Source of the DNA: Undaria pinnatifida
Taxonomy: Eukaryota > Sar > Phaeophyceae > Laminariales > Alariaceae
Assembly: GCA_012845835.1 (NCBI GenBank)
Contig: JABAKD010000002.1
Coordinates: 23,230,518 to 23,294,517 of the forward strand
Reading direction: 5' to 3'
DNA: 64,000 nt
Positions 32,636 through 42,991 of the stretch are shown here, piece by piece (positions within the stretch are counted from its first letter, which is position 1; each line of letters opens with the position of its first letter). The notes beneath the pieces are model-generated. The model worked only from the letters and a program-made list of their open reading frames with translations, was not told the origin of the DNA and ran no database searches. Position numbers and translations under genes: made by a program.

Positions 32636-33160
32636 GAGTATCATCAAGGATTGCTCTACACCATTCCAAAACAGTCGTGGAAGCGTCTGGCCGATCCAAC
32701 ATGTGTGCCGTGAACGTGCCGTGGTGTCGCAAGTAAGGTATTTGCGACACCGGTGTCGTAAATAAGCTAAAAAAGGTGGCTTATTTACGACACCGGTCTG
32801 ATTGTGCTGTTGGTGCACCAGGATGCGGCGTATCTCGTCGTGTACTCGATCGTTTCGGCCTCACAACAGCTTCAATGATAGCCCTACACCACGCCAAGCC
32901 ATCCGTGACAGCGTCTAGGCGATCGGGGTTCCGTGTCTTGAACGTTCCTCGGTGTCGTAAATAAGGTCTTTGCGACACCGGTGCCGTAAATAACTTTATT
33001 TACGACACCGGTCGGAATATTCTGCCGGTGCATCAGGATACGGCGAATGTCGTGGAGTACTCGGTCGTTTCCGGCACGGAATAGCTTCCGCAATAATCGC
33101 TCTCCACCATGCCAACATAGCCGTGAGAGTTCCGAGGTGATCCGAGATGTGTGGCGCAAA
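32636..33160 (-). repeat. Palindromic-box array, reversed orientation
   Basis: About two and a half units carry the same landmarks as 29841-31222 on the opposite strand (CCCTACACCACGCCAAGCCATC, shown split as CCCTACACCACG and CCAAGCCATC; GGTGTCGTAAATAAG; CTTATTTACGACACC). At 32720-32800 two boxes again lie back to back. Forward and reversed blocks with a unique spacer suggest an inversion or foldback amplification. Confidence 0.8.
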
Positions 33161-33179
33161 CAAGGTGCTGGTATAAGGC

Positions 33180-33307
33180 TTAGTTTGGGTAACCTATTGG
33201 TTAACCTTTTGCCACTGGTCAAACGGACTAATACCCCTCTAATTCCTTAACAAATGGCGTCGTCAACAGACCATGGCTTTTTGGGTCGTGAGTTCGAATC
33301 CCACCAT
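33180..33307 (+). repeat. tRNA-like SINE fragment interrupted by a TRIM
   Basis: The segment ends in GTGAGTTCGAATCCCACCAT, a good B-box (GTTCGAATCC) of a tRNA-type pol III promoter. An A-box-like CTATTGGTTAACC lies about 110 bases upstream. The TRIM at 33308 starts right after ACCAT, and CCAT reappears after its second LTR. No tRNA cloverleaf is complete, so this is a SINE or tRNA relic. Confidence 0.4.
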
Positions 33308-34366
33308 TGTTATGGTATTCCCCTGGGAGAGCCTAACAAGGCGTAAGATGTGGAGTACGGCTGGATATAAAAAGGTTTCACATGCCTTTGAAGGCATGTG
33401 CGTATAGGAAAAAGGGAATGGTGGTTTTGCCTCGCGTAATTGCACGCTATTCAGTTCGTCCATGGCGTGTGTGGAACTAGTACAAAAGCTTATGTAATAC
33501 AAATGAGTGACCAACGCGGAACCTGCCTAGTAGAGAAACCTGCAAAGGGCGGCCTGTGTTTGTAACAGCCCCATAATCTTGTTATACATGGCGTCGACGG
33601 CAGGACATCAACGTCGCCCCCGCAGGTGGGGCACGATGTCCATTCCGCGCGCGCGAGTTGGGCTTCGTACGAAGCGAGTTCTGGTACGTTTTTGCGACCG
33701 CTTGGGTTTTTGCTCGCGAGGTCTTTGATTCTTCCGCCTTTGACCCCAGCGCTTTCGCACTTTGTTTTTGTTTCTATTTTTCTACATAGTTCCAGTTTTC
33801 CCTTTTCTCCGGCCCCTTTTCCCTCGCTAATGTGCGGAAAGTGATAGCTCTCGCGCCTATCGATCCCGCCATTCGTTGGAGTGTTCTGTACCTTTTTCCT
33901 CGTCTTGCGTTCTTTGTTTGAGGTTTTCTGTTGTAGCATTTTCCCTGAGGCTCCGTAGCCTCGCAGAGTAGAGGTGTGGGAGTAGGTTGTGAAGAGCCGC
34001 ATCTTCGAGTCATGTTCTAGACCATGGAACCGGTGCCTCCCCGAATCTTATATATTTCTGCATATACGGCTCATCAGGGTAGGCTAGTGTTATGGTATTC
34101 CCCTGGGAGCCTAGAAAGGCCTATTATATGGGATACGGCTAGATATAAAGGGTTTTACATGCCTTTGAAGGCATGTGCGTATAGGAAAAAGGGGATGGTG
34201 CTTTTGCCTCGCGGAATTGCACGTTATTCAGTTCGTCCGTGGCGTGCGTGGAACTGATACAAGAGCTTATCTAGTAGTACAGGTAAGTGACCAACGTGGA
34301 ACCTGCCTGGTAGAGAAACCTGCAAATGGTGGCCTGTGTCTGTAACAGCCCCATAGCATCATTATA
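33308..34366 (+). mobile_element. TRIM element T1 (miniature LTR retrotransposon)
   Basis: Direct LTRs of about 280 bp at 33308-33588 and 34088-34366 both begin TGTTATGGTATTCCCCTGGG. The primer-binding site TGGCGTCGACGGCAGGAC starts at 33589, immediately after the first LTR. The second LTR is preceded by CTCATCAGGGTAGGCTAG, the same end as in the T2 elements. The internal region is 499 bp. A 170-codon minus frame in it has no family signal, so T1 is non-autonomous and would need LTR-retrotransposon proteins in trans. CCAT flanks both sides, with the second LTR apparently lacking its last bases. Both LTRs carry the hairpin ACATGCCTTTGAAGGCATGT. Confidence 0.8.
33589..33606 (+). promoter_or_regulatory. 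Primer-binding site of T1
   Basis: TGGCGTCGACGGCAGGAC is complementary to a tRNA 3' end that closes with CCA. The same 18 bases follow the first LTR of T2a at 50373. One mismatch is present in T2b at 53646. Confidence 0.8.
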
Positions 34367-34370
34367 CCAT

Positions 34371-36044
34371 TCACAATAATAAACGGTTACGACTTTCCCC
34401 GTTTCGAACTTGAAAAATCCTCTCCCCGGTATACCCAGGAAATGAAACCGCTTGGATATTGACACGTCTAATCGACAATCTGTATGCCCGGCGTAGGGTG
34501 GCTCACGGGGGGATTGCTCTCGGTACCCGACGAGAGACCATCAGGCGGAGGAGAAAATAAGAAGATAGAATATATATTAAAGTACCGGAGTCCCGGAGGC
34601 CACTCTGAGCATGCACACCCGGAGAAAACAAAATAGTAGACTGAGTAACAACAGTAGCACTACTAGTACACTGCGCCAAAGGGGGCTCAACTCGAACATA
34701 TCGAAGATTGGGACCGCAAATCATATCAATAGTTCTACTCTACCATCTCCATAGATTCTATGCAGTCATACACATCATACATCTGACTTGTGCGCAGGCA
34801 TAAACCAACACATAAACCAGCATTCCCCCTGCCTGTGTGCACGTCATGATAACGTTCATCTAAAGCGCACCATCCGAACCTTGCCTATTCAAAACAAGGT
34901 ACACGCCTCCAATATCCTATTTCAATTTCAAAACAATACTGCCTCCGCTCCAAAAACATGAATATTGACATCCAACGCCGTAGCTAGCGGAATAGAACCG
35001 CAGTAATCGTAACGGAAATCGCTGATAAGAATATGGGCGATCAAGAGTGCAGTAGGACTAGTCCGTGTAAGACCAGGAACAAAAACTCTCGATTGTGGTT
35101 CAATAAATCAAGCCTAAGATTACCACAAAACCACCTATATTTTATCTCAAATTATCATACTCCCAAGCCTTCGATCGAGCAAATTCAACGCTGAAATCAA
35201 GATAAAAAATACCAGGTATCAAATTTCGTCTTCCACTACTACTCAAAAACACCAATACTGTTCCCCCAAATTAATATGCTTCCAAACCTTCGATCAAGCA
35301 AAAATCTGGTGTTAATATAGATACTCCCGTTTTCAACATGCCCCAGGCAAAATTAAAAATAGTATAACAATAAGTATCAACGCAGACCCGAGTTTGGTTC
35401 TCGGACATTGATACGAGCAAATAGTCAATTCTACATTCCTCCTGCTCGTGACAACTGCCACGTTAATGCTCACGCCATCCTACGTTCCTGCAAACTCAGA
35501 AGTACCATCGTCAAATTAAAAAAAATGTAAGAGCATCGCCTTCAACTATTATTTCATGACCCAAAATATGAGCTAAGGTATAACTTCCCCACTCCGGATT
35601 CAAACTCCCCCACTCCGGAGTCACGCCACATTTTGTCCAACCAGTTCCGCTCTGGTTTAGTCCATACCAAGCTCTCATCACGCGTTGGTATTACAGGACA
35701 CTTTGATTCGGACATCATGTGCTCTTTCAACTAACTATGGAAGCCAGCACTCGTCATACCTACCTACTCTCCCTGTTCAATCAAATAAATCAAGCATCCT
35801 GCCAGCTCGACCTCCAATTCATATCACCAGCACAATCCTATCATCCACTATTGTTGCCCAGAAAATATGTCAATAAATTACGATGCTCATTCGTACCTGG
35901 TACCACAGGAACTGTATTAATGCAGGCATAACACCAGGCAAGGTTGAAAAATCAGTTGTGTGTTCAAAACGAAACCACCCTATCCATCACCTTTGGTTGT
36001 TGCAACAAAAAAAATGAAGTACGGATTCATATTAATACCAGGTA
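34371..36044. other. AT-rich stretch, no gene recognised
   Basis: No frame is convincing. Around 35150-35310 a weak direct repeat of about 130 bp is visible (CTTCGATCGAGCAAA and CTTCGATCAAGCAAA). The 9-mer TACC(A/T)GGTA occurs at 35210, 35894 and 36036. Confidence 0.45.
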
Positions 36045-36078
36045 TATATAGCTTACGTGCACAAATTGCCCCCCCTTT

Positions 36079-36109
<31 letters not shown>

Positions 36110-36470
36110 AAACCCGCTCGCTTTTGATCAAAACCAGGCCCCCACGTCCTTCAAAACTCCGCCCCCCCCCCTTACCGGTTATTCGACTTACAAGATTCAC
36201 TTGATAAAAGGATACATTTCCCTCCACAGCTGTCAGATTTTGTCCCCCTCAGAAACGGGTTTTATAGTTTCCGCGCACAGACTGACTAAAATCACCCTGT
36301 TGACCCTGATAGCTACACTGTAGTTGTAAGGGGAGTCGCCGACCTATATCCTTAATGAGGACACACAACTCGTAATGCGCGCGATCGGAGTATCACACAC
36401 AGCTTGCAAAGATGAGTTTCGACGAAATCTTCGATCTCACAGCTGGAGTGTATTTTCATTTTTTATAATA
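36045..36470 (+). repeat. Repeat R1, long form with poly-C tracts
   Basis: This is a near-identical counterpart of 63413-63745 and, inverted, of 55716-56100. It contains two long poly-C tracts (about 36079-36107 and 36163-36170) around CCAAACCCGCTCGCTTT. The R1 core follows, ending at TCTCACAGCTGGAGTGTATTTT. No protein is supported, although short frames cross it. Confidence 0.7.
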
Positions 36471-37130
36471 ATATCATATCGTATGTGAACTTTTCCCGGC
36501 CAGCCAAGAAAATATTCACCACCACGGCCACGTACCACAGGTACCATCTATCAATATAGGTTGGCGGAAGATACCACTGCATTATGGTGCGATCATTCGA
36601 CTTCATATTAGGTGCTACTGCTGCTTTAAGGAAGGATATTCGATTTATATCGGAAAGGCATCTACGCTACATTGTCGGAGGGCAATAATAATAAATAATA
36701 TTAATATTGATAGCATAGACCGCTAATACACCAAACAATATCATGATATCTTCCAACGACCAGGATCAAAAGTCATGCTTTCGACAGTAACCATTTTTCC
36801 TCAACTCTTTGGAACTGTGAGGGAAAAATGTAAGAATGTCGGAACAGTCTGGAGTTTGGCGGAACGAAGAGGAAATATCGGAGATCCGGGTAGCATAGGG
36901 GGGGGTGGTTCCAGGGGGAGGGATAGCAAAAATAGGAGGACCTCAGGAGCAACAACGTAGCACAGCAGCAGCACACCAGCAGCGAGTAGCTGACACAACG
37001 CACGGTAGAGGAAGAAGGGAGTAGCGCCCACGCGGCAGCGACAGCAGCAGCAGTAGCAGTAGGGAGAAGACGTCGGCAGGAGTATAGGGGAGAGAGGTGG
37101 CACGGGGAGACACCAATCGCAATCTGAATC
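36471..37130. other. Flank upstream of the tyrosine-recombinase retroelement
   Basis: AT-rich to about 36770, then increasingly G- and A-rich on the plus strand (GTAGCATAGGGGGGG, CAGCAGCAGCAG). The 5' terminus of the element must lie here or just upstream, but no terminal repeat could be matched by eye to the 3' side near 44070. Confidence 0.4.
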
Positions 37131-39155
37131 ATGGCTGGGAGGGAGGTGTACGAGGACATGTCATCATCACAGGAACGGGAAGCAGGTTTCCAGGTGAAGA
37201 TCAGGAAGCTGCGGAAGGAGCTGGAAGAGACGGAGTGCATGCGGAAAGAAGAGCTGGAGAGGAGGGAGGAAGCAAGGAGATCGAAGGGGAGCGACGAGCA
37301 CGTGCGGGAGATACGGAAGCCGGGGGACCAAACAGCAGGCGCCGACAAGGAGGGTAACGGTGAGAACCAACGTCAGGAAGAACTGGGAAGGGAGAGAGAT
37401 GAGAGTGAGAGTAAAAGGGCTTAAGAGAGGTGGAAGGCAATATTTGAGAGCGAGGTCGAAAAGGAGGTTGGTAGACGGGTGCGCGCGAGAGACACGAGTA
37501 AGGACATGACCGAAATGGATGAACCTGCGAGTAACCCACAACAGCAGGAGCAGCACAAAGAGCCGAGGAGGCAAGACCGGCACCACCAGCCGGAGGGACG
37601 GAGAAACAGGGGCCACCCCTGCAAACGCAGGGGGGTTTCACATGACACGGAGGCCGGGGAGGCTAGGGGAAGAACGGGACAAATGTTACTCTCAAAGAAT
37701 GCCGCCGAACGACGAAGCCAAAGCCAAGAGGTCGGGAGATGGGAAGCAGGAGGCAGGGGCCCGCAAATAGAACCCACAGCTGAGGACGGCTACTGGAGGC
37801 AGATGGGACAGGAACACGGAGAAGGGTGGGAAGGAAGGGGTGGAGGTCCGATCACAGAACCTTCAGCCGAGGGCGGATATTGGGGAGGCAGGAGGGGAGG
37901 ACCAGAACATGGAGGGTGGATACAGGGGGGAAAAGGGAAACGCCAGCACAGGGATAGGGCAGCAGAAGAAGATTGGTGGTTTAGTGACGAAAAGGGTAGA
38001 GGAGCATGGACGAGGCAAATGGCCGAAGACGGCTACTGGGGGACGACGAGAGGAAGGGCTAATGAGAAGCGAGGATGGGAGGACAAGGAGGTGGCACCGG
38101 GGTGGGGAAGGCGAGAAAGGTTTGGGGGTGAAGGGTGGAAGCGGGGCGAAACGGGAGCGGACGGGGGTCCAGGGCCCAGCAGTTACTTCAGGGAGCCGGA
38201 GCCGTCGTCATGGGCGCAGATGATGGACATGGGGATGGTCATGTGGGGGGTAATCAGGGCAGACGGGGGAGTACCACCATGGGGTTCGGTGAAGGAACGG
38301 GCGATGTCATCGTTGTGTAGTGAGCGGTTCTTTATGAACAGGAAAGGAGAGGGGGACCTGATGCGTTTTTCCGACCTAGACATGACCATGTATTCGAGGG
38401 CAGAGAAGTCGGGGAAGCGCCGGAGTGAGGGGGGGACAGCCCTGCCAGACAGGGTGGAGGCTACTCTGGGGGTGATTCTGAACATGGCGAGGTTAGCGAC
38501 GGACGGGCACACGAAGATGGGGCGGGATGCGTTGGGAAGGGTGGAGAGTCAATGGGGGAAACCATTCCGCAGCGTAAAGGAAGGGGTAAATCATTTTTTC
38601 GTGACGAACAGGAGGGTGGTAGAGTCGGAGTACTTCCAGGATGAGTTCGTGACGCGATTCAATATGGACCTAGCGGAGTTGGGGGAAGAGGTGCGGACGC
38701 AAGCGCTGAGGCTGAAGCGGAGGGGGAACACGTGGCCGACGGCAGAAGAGGCCGGGCCCCTACCAGTCCCGGAGTTTAAAGCAACGCGGGCGTGGCTGGA
38801 TGTGGCGCCGCTGTACATGAGGGGGGGGGGTGAGTGGAGGGTTGGGGGAGGAAGAAAAAGGGGGGGGGGAGGGTACGAAGAGGGACACCGGCGGGGGGAA
38901 GCGGGGCGGGGCGAGAGGGGTGCAGGGGGAGAACGCAAGGGCGAAGAAAGGAAGGAGGGGGGGGGGAACAGGGAGTGTTTCTTCTCTAGGAGCGGCAAGC
39001 CTTGTCCGTACATGGAAAAGTGGGGGGACTGCAAGTTCGAGCACAAGGTCGAGAAGGGTGGAAAAGACGAGCGAGCGGGGGGGGGAAGGGGCGAGAAGCG
39101 AGCAGCCCCGGGGGGGGACGGGGCGGGGGAGAAGAAGGGTAAGAAGGACGAATGA
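37131..39155 (+). pseudogene. Gag-like ORF1 of the DIRS-type element, one nonsense codon
   Basis: One frame runs for 675 codons from MAGREVYEDMSSSQE, broken only by TAA at 37422-37424. Order: N-terminal coiled coil (VKIRKLRKELEETECMRKEE); Gln/Arg/His-rich stretch; three YW repeats (EDGYWRQ, EGGYWGG, EDGYWGT); capsid-like block (MYSRAEKSGKRR, RVEATLGVILNMARLATDG, VNHFFVTNRRV, RFNMDLAELG); Gly/Arg-rich linker; then CPYMEKWGDCKFEH, a CCCH-type zinc finger in place of the usual CCHC. It probably binds element RNA. The strand is extremely purine-rich, with runs of eight or more G. No closer family was recognised. Confidence 0.6.
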
Positions 39156-39350
39156 AGGTACGGGCCCTGCCAGAGCGCAGGGCCAGCCACGGAAGAACGC
39201 GGACCGGGGGGCGAAGGCAAGCACAGAGAGCGCCACCGGGCGGACCAGAAAGGCTGGGAGACTAACATCGCGCGGGGGCCGACACCGGGGTCGGTCAGAC
39301 CAACCAAGTCAGGTGAAAAAAATAAGGGGCTCGAAGGGGGGGAGGAAGTA

Positions 39351-40487
39351 GTGGGGGGAAACCAGAGGGGAACAGGAACAGAAAAAGGAAAAATACGGGA
39401 TGGAAAGGGAAAGGCAGTAGGTGACGCAGGGGATAAAGGAACACGGGGGATAGGGTGCGTGAGAGGAAGGGGGGAAGGAGGGTACGGGGGAAGAACCGGA
39501 CAGGAACAGGAAGGAGAAGCTAGTGGTATCGGGGCGGGAACGTCGCGAATAAGAAGTACAGAACTGGGAAAAGGGGGGAGCGACGGCGACCAGACCGCGA
39601 GCTCAAATAAACGGGGGGTGCGCGGGGAAGGGGCCGTGAAAAGGGGGGGGGGGGGGGGGGTGTACGGCAACGGGACCATACACGACCCGGCCGGGGGGGA
39701 GTACGGCAACGGGGCCGAGCAAGGAAAAAAGGGGGGTGTGTGCGGCAACGGGGCCGCACACAATCAAGTCGGGAACGAACGTGGCGGCGGGGCCGCGCAG
39801 GGCGACGGCGGCCAGGCCGCGGGTTCGAACGATTGGGGGGTGCGAGGCAAAGGGGCCACGCAAAAATCGTGTGGGGGGGTGTGCGGTAATGGGACCGTAC
39901 ACGACCCGGCCTGGAGGAAGCGCGGCAACGGGGCCGCGCAAATAAAGGGTGCGTGTGTGTGCAGCGAAGGGGCTGCACACGACGATCAGGCCGGGGGGGG
40001 ACGCGGAAACGGGGCCGCGCAGAGCGACGGCGGTGAGGCCGCGGGCTCGAACAAACGGGGGGTGCGAGGCAAAGGGGCCGCGCAAAAAAAGGGGGGGGGG
40101 GGGTGTACGGCAACGGGGCCGTACACGACCCAGCCGGGGGGGAGCACGGCAACGGGGCCGCGCAAAGAAAACGGGAGGTTGTGGGCGGCAACGGGGCCGC
40201 ACACAATCTGGTCGGGAACAAACGTGGCGACGGGGCCGCGCAGGGCGACGGCGGCCAGGCCGCGGGTTCTAACAAATGGGGGGTGCGAGGCAAAGGGGCC
40301 ACGCAAAAGGTGTGTGTGGGGGTGTGCGGTAACGGGACCGTACACGACCCGGCCTGGGGGAAGCGCGGCAACGGGGCCGCGCAAATAAAAGGGGTGTGCG
40401 TGTGCAGCAACGGGGCTGCACACGGCCAGGCCGGGGGGGTACGCGGCAACGGGGCCGCGAAAAGAAAGGGGGCGGGAGTGGGCGGCG
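39351..40487 (+). repeat. GC-rich minisatellite inside the DIRS-type element
   Basis: From about 39601 to 40715 the core GGCAACGGGGCCG recurs dozens of times, alternating with CGCAAA, TACACGACC and CACACAATC variants and G-runs; one run at 39643-39660 is 18 G. All three plus frames and two minus frames stay open through it, so open frames here do not prove coding. In the RT frame it would give GNGAAQ and GNGTVHDPA-type repeats with one stop (40386-40388). It separates ORF1 from the RT core. Confidence 0.75.
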
Positions 40488-42016
40488 ATGGGGCCGTACA
40501 CGACCAAGGGGGGGGGGAACGTGGCAACGGGGCCGCGCGGGGAAAAGGGGGGGGGGGGGGGCGGCAACGGGGCCGTACAAAACCAGGTGGGAGGGGAGCG
40601 CGGCGACGGGGCTGCGAAACGGAAAAGGGGGGGAGCGAGCGACAAGGGGGCCGGACACGCCCAGGAACGGGGAGCCTTCGGCAACGGGGCCGGAGGAGCG
40701 GGGCGTAGAGAAGGATTTACCCACGGGAAGGGAGGGACAGAGCGTAGCCACGGGGCGGCGCACGAGTACAAGGGCGAGGAACGGGAGACGGTCCTAAGGT
40801 GGAGGAGCGCAATGGGGCGCCTGGGGAAGACAGGGGAAGACGCAGTCGAAAGAGATCGCCTGCTGGAGGTCGTGGCTAGGTTGGGAGAGGAGATGCTACT
40901 AAGGAAAGGAGGGGACGTAGGGAAGGTGGTGTGGGCGTTAGGTGGGGAGCTGCTCGCGCCACATATTGACGTAGAGCGCGTGAAGAAATTCTTCGGGGAA
41001 CGACACAAGGTCGACCAGTTTGCACTGCTGGAACAGATAGCGAGGGTAGGCGTGCCGGTGGATGTGGGACCCGGAGGTAATCTCGAGCGGGAACTGGCAT
41101 ACGGGAACCATAGCAGCGCCAAAAAATATATGGCCGACGTGTGGGAGAATGCAGTGGAAGACGTCAAGAAAGGGAGAGCGATCGTGATGCCGGTGAGAGT
41201 AGCGCGGAGCGTGCGAGGTTTGCGGATCAATCCCGTGGGGGTAGTAGAAGAAAAAGGTAAGAGGAGGATAGTCCATGATTCGACGTTCAGCAGCGAACCG
41301 GAGCAACCCGGGGGGCGGGGGCGGCCGGTTAATGAGACGACGGACTGGGACCAGATTCCAGAATGCCACCTGGCGGGCGTGATGGGCCAAATTATCAAGA
41401 GGGTGTTGGGGCTGCGGAACAAATTCGGGACAGGTAAAAGGATCCTGATACAAAAAATGGACGTGAAGAGTGCCTTTCGACAGGTGGGAGTGGATCCAGC
41501 AGGGGCAGCAAACTTCGGGTACGTGCTGGGAGGGTATTTGTTTATCGACTTGCGGTTGCAGTTCGGATGGAGGGGGAGCCCAGGGTGGTGGGGTGTGATC
41601 GCCAGCGCGATCCAGCAGGCACAGAGGCAGACGACAAGAGCATCGGCGACGATCCTAGCTGCTGGCAAGGAGGCCACAGCGCATGTCCAAGTCGCGGGCC
41701 ATACGGGAGTAGCGGTGGAGCCGCTGCCGCGGGGCTGCATAGTCGCGGAGGCGGAAGGGGGAGGGGAGGAGGACCCAGCGTGGGTGGTTTTTTCATGGAT
41801 GATGCGGTTTCGGTGGAGGTGCAGTGGGAAGCAGGCGGGGGAAGGTGTTTAGTGCTGTCGCAGGCACTGGCGTCGAATCACCACCAAGCGATGGGGGAGA
41901 GGGCAGTGGGAGAGGAGCCTCTGCTGTCACATAAAAAGGTGACAGATTGGGCCCCCCGGCAGGAGGTACTGGGTTTTGACTTAGACACGGAGAGAATGAC
42001 GATATCCTTGCCGTGA
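40488..42016 (+). pseudogene. Reverse transcriptase of the DIRS-type element, frameshifted
   Basis: The frame from 40488 gives the RT fingers and palm: RRIVHDSTFSSE, then QKMDVKSAFRQVGVDP (motif A), then LQFGWRGSPGWWGVIAS (motif B). The catalytic FMDDA (motif C) is in another frame just after a T6 run at about 41788-41793, so a one-base slip there separates it. Downstream DWAPRQEVLGFDLD is the next conserved block, then a stop at 42014. With RNase H and a tyrosine recombinase downstream this places the element in the DIRS order. The copy is inactive. Confidence 0.75.
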
Positions 42017-42991
42017 AGGAAGATCACGGAGCTACGGGAGATGCTCCAGGAGTGGCCCGAGGAGAGGAGCAAGGCGACGGTACGGGAGGTCCTCGTGCTG
42101 GCAGGCAAACTGCACCACGTGGCGTACGTGATTAGACCAGGGCGGTATTTCGTGCGGCGGCTTCTGCAGCTGAGCAAGCTGCATCTGAATGGGCAGGAAA
42201 AAAGGGGGGGGGGGGGGGGGGCATGGGGAAAGGACAGGAAGAAGGCAGAGGCAAGGAGGGTGGTATATCTGACGGAAGAGTTCATGGCGGACGTGGAATG
42301 GTGGAGATGGTGCCTGACGGAGGGCTTGGCCGGGCGGGGGGAAGAGTTGGCGGCACCGTTCTTCCGGTTCGTGAACCAGCCTCATAAAAGGACCTGGTTT
42401 TCCGACGCATCATTCGAGGCAGTAGGGGGGCTATGCTTGGAAACGGGGGTGTACTGGAGGTACAACCTGACCGGGGAAGAGAGAGCGAGGACAGTCAGGA
42501 GCAGGAGAAGGGAGCACGTGAACAGGCTGTCCATCAATGTTCTGGAGCTGCTCGGGATGGTGATGACGACCTTCGTGATGATTGTGATCAGGAAGGATAG
42601 GCCGGGGAGGGTGGGAGAGCCAGTACTGATGAGGGGGGATAGCTCGTCGGCGGTTCAGTGGGTGAAGAATTGCAAGGGGGGAAAAGGGGAAGTGAGATCG
42701 GGAGGGATGATGAGAATTTTGGGGGTGTTGGAGCAGATTGGGGGGTGGTGCTTCCAGGCGAAGCACGTGCGGGGGGTGGAGAACGGGTTAGCAGACGGGA
42801 TAACGAGGTGGAAGGAAGACGAAATCCAATCGAGGCTGACCAAAGAATGCCCTGCCGTCCCGTGGCAGGCCCAGGAGCTTGGACCGAAAGGAGAGGGGAT
42901 GTGTTCGGAGTTTTTGCACGCGGCTACGGACTTGGGCGGGTTGCGAAGTCGACTAGAAAGACTTATGCGCAAGGTTGGAGAATGTGGGTGA
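42017..42991 (+). pseudogene. RT connection and RNase H of the DIRS-type element
   Basis: After the stop at 42014-42016 the same frame continues (LREMLQEWPEERSKATVREV, LAGKLHHVAYVIRPGR) into RNase H: TWFSDASFEAVGGLC, INVLELLGMVM, RGDSSSAVQWV and VENGLADGITRW supply the D, E, D and D residues. A poly-G tract within 42207-42220 encodes a Gly run between the thumb and RNase H. The 3' end overlaps the recombinase ORF in another frame by up to 330 bp, the overlapping arrangement typical of DIRS elements. Confidence 0.75.

Noticed and set aside
29841..33160. CRISPR array
   Set aside because: Repeats of about 220 bp with palindromic borders, degenerate units and eukaryotic context; no short identical repeats with unique spacers and no cas genes.
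29841..33160. Bacterial integron cassettes (attC-like hairpins)
   Set aside because: The hairpin-separated layout is reminiscent, but units carry no distinct ORFs, no integrase lies nearby, and flanks are eukaryotic repeats.
33490..34002. 170-codon minus frame in TRIM T1 as its protein
   Set aside because: Runs across the LTR border, lacks any Gag/Pol motif and is not shared with T2a or T2b.
38591..39763. 390-codon minus-strand proline-rich frame
   Set aside because: Antisense shadow of the G-rich Gag-like ORF; purine-rich plus strand makes the complement stop-poor. No domain.
39351..40388. 345-codon Gly-rich frame as a separate gene
   Set aside because: It is mostly the GC-rich minisatellite; open frames in nearly all registers mean openness is not evidence of coding.
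39986..41740. 584-codon minus-strand frame
   Set aside because: Antisense of the GC minisatellite and RT; repeats leave most frames open. RT motifs on the plus strand settle the coding strand.
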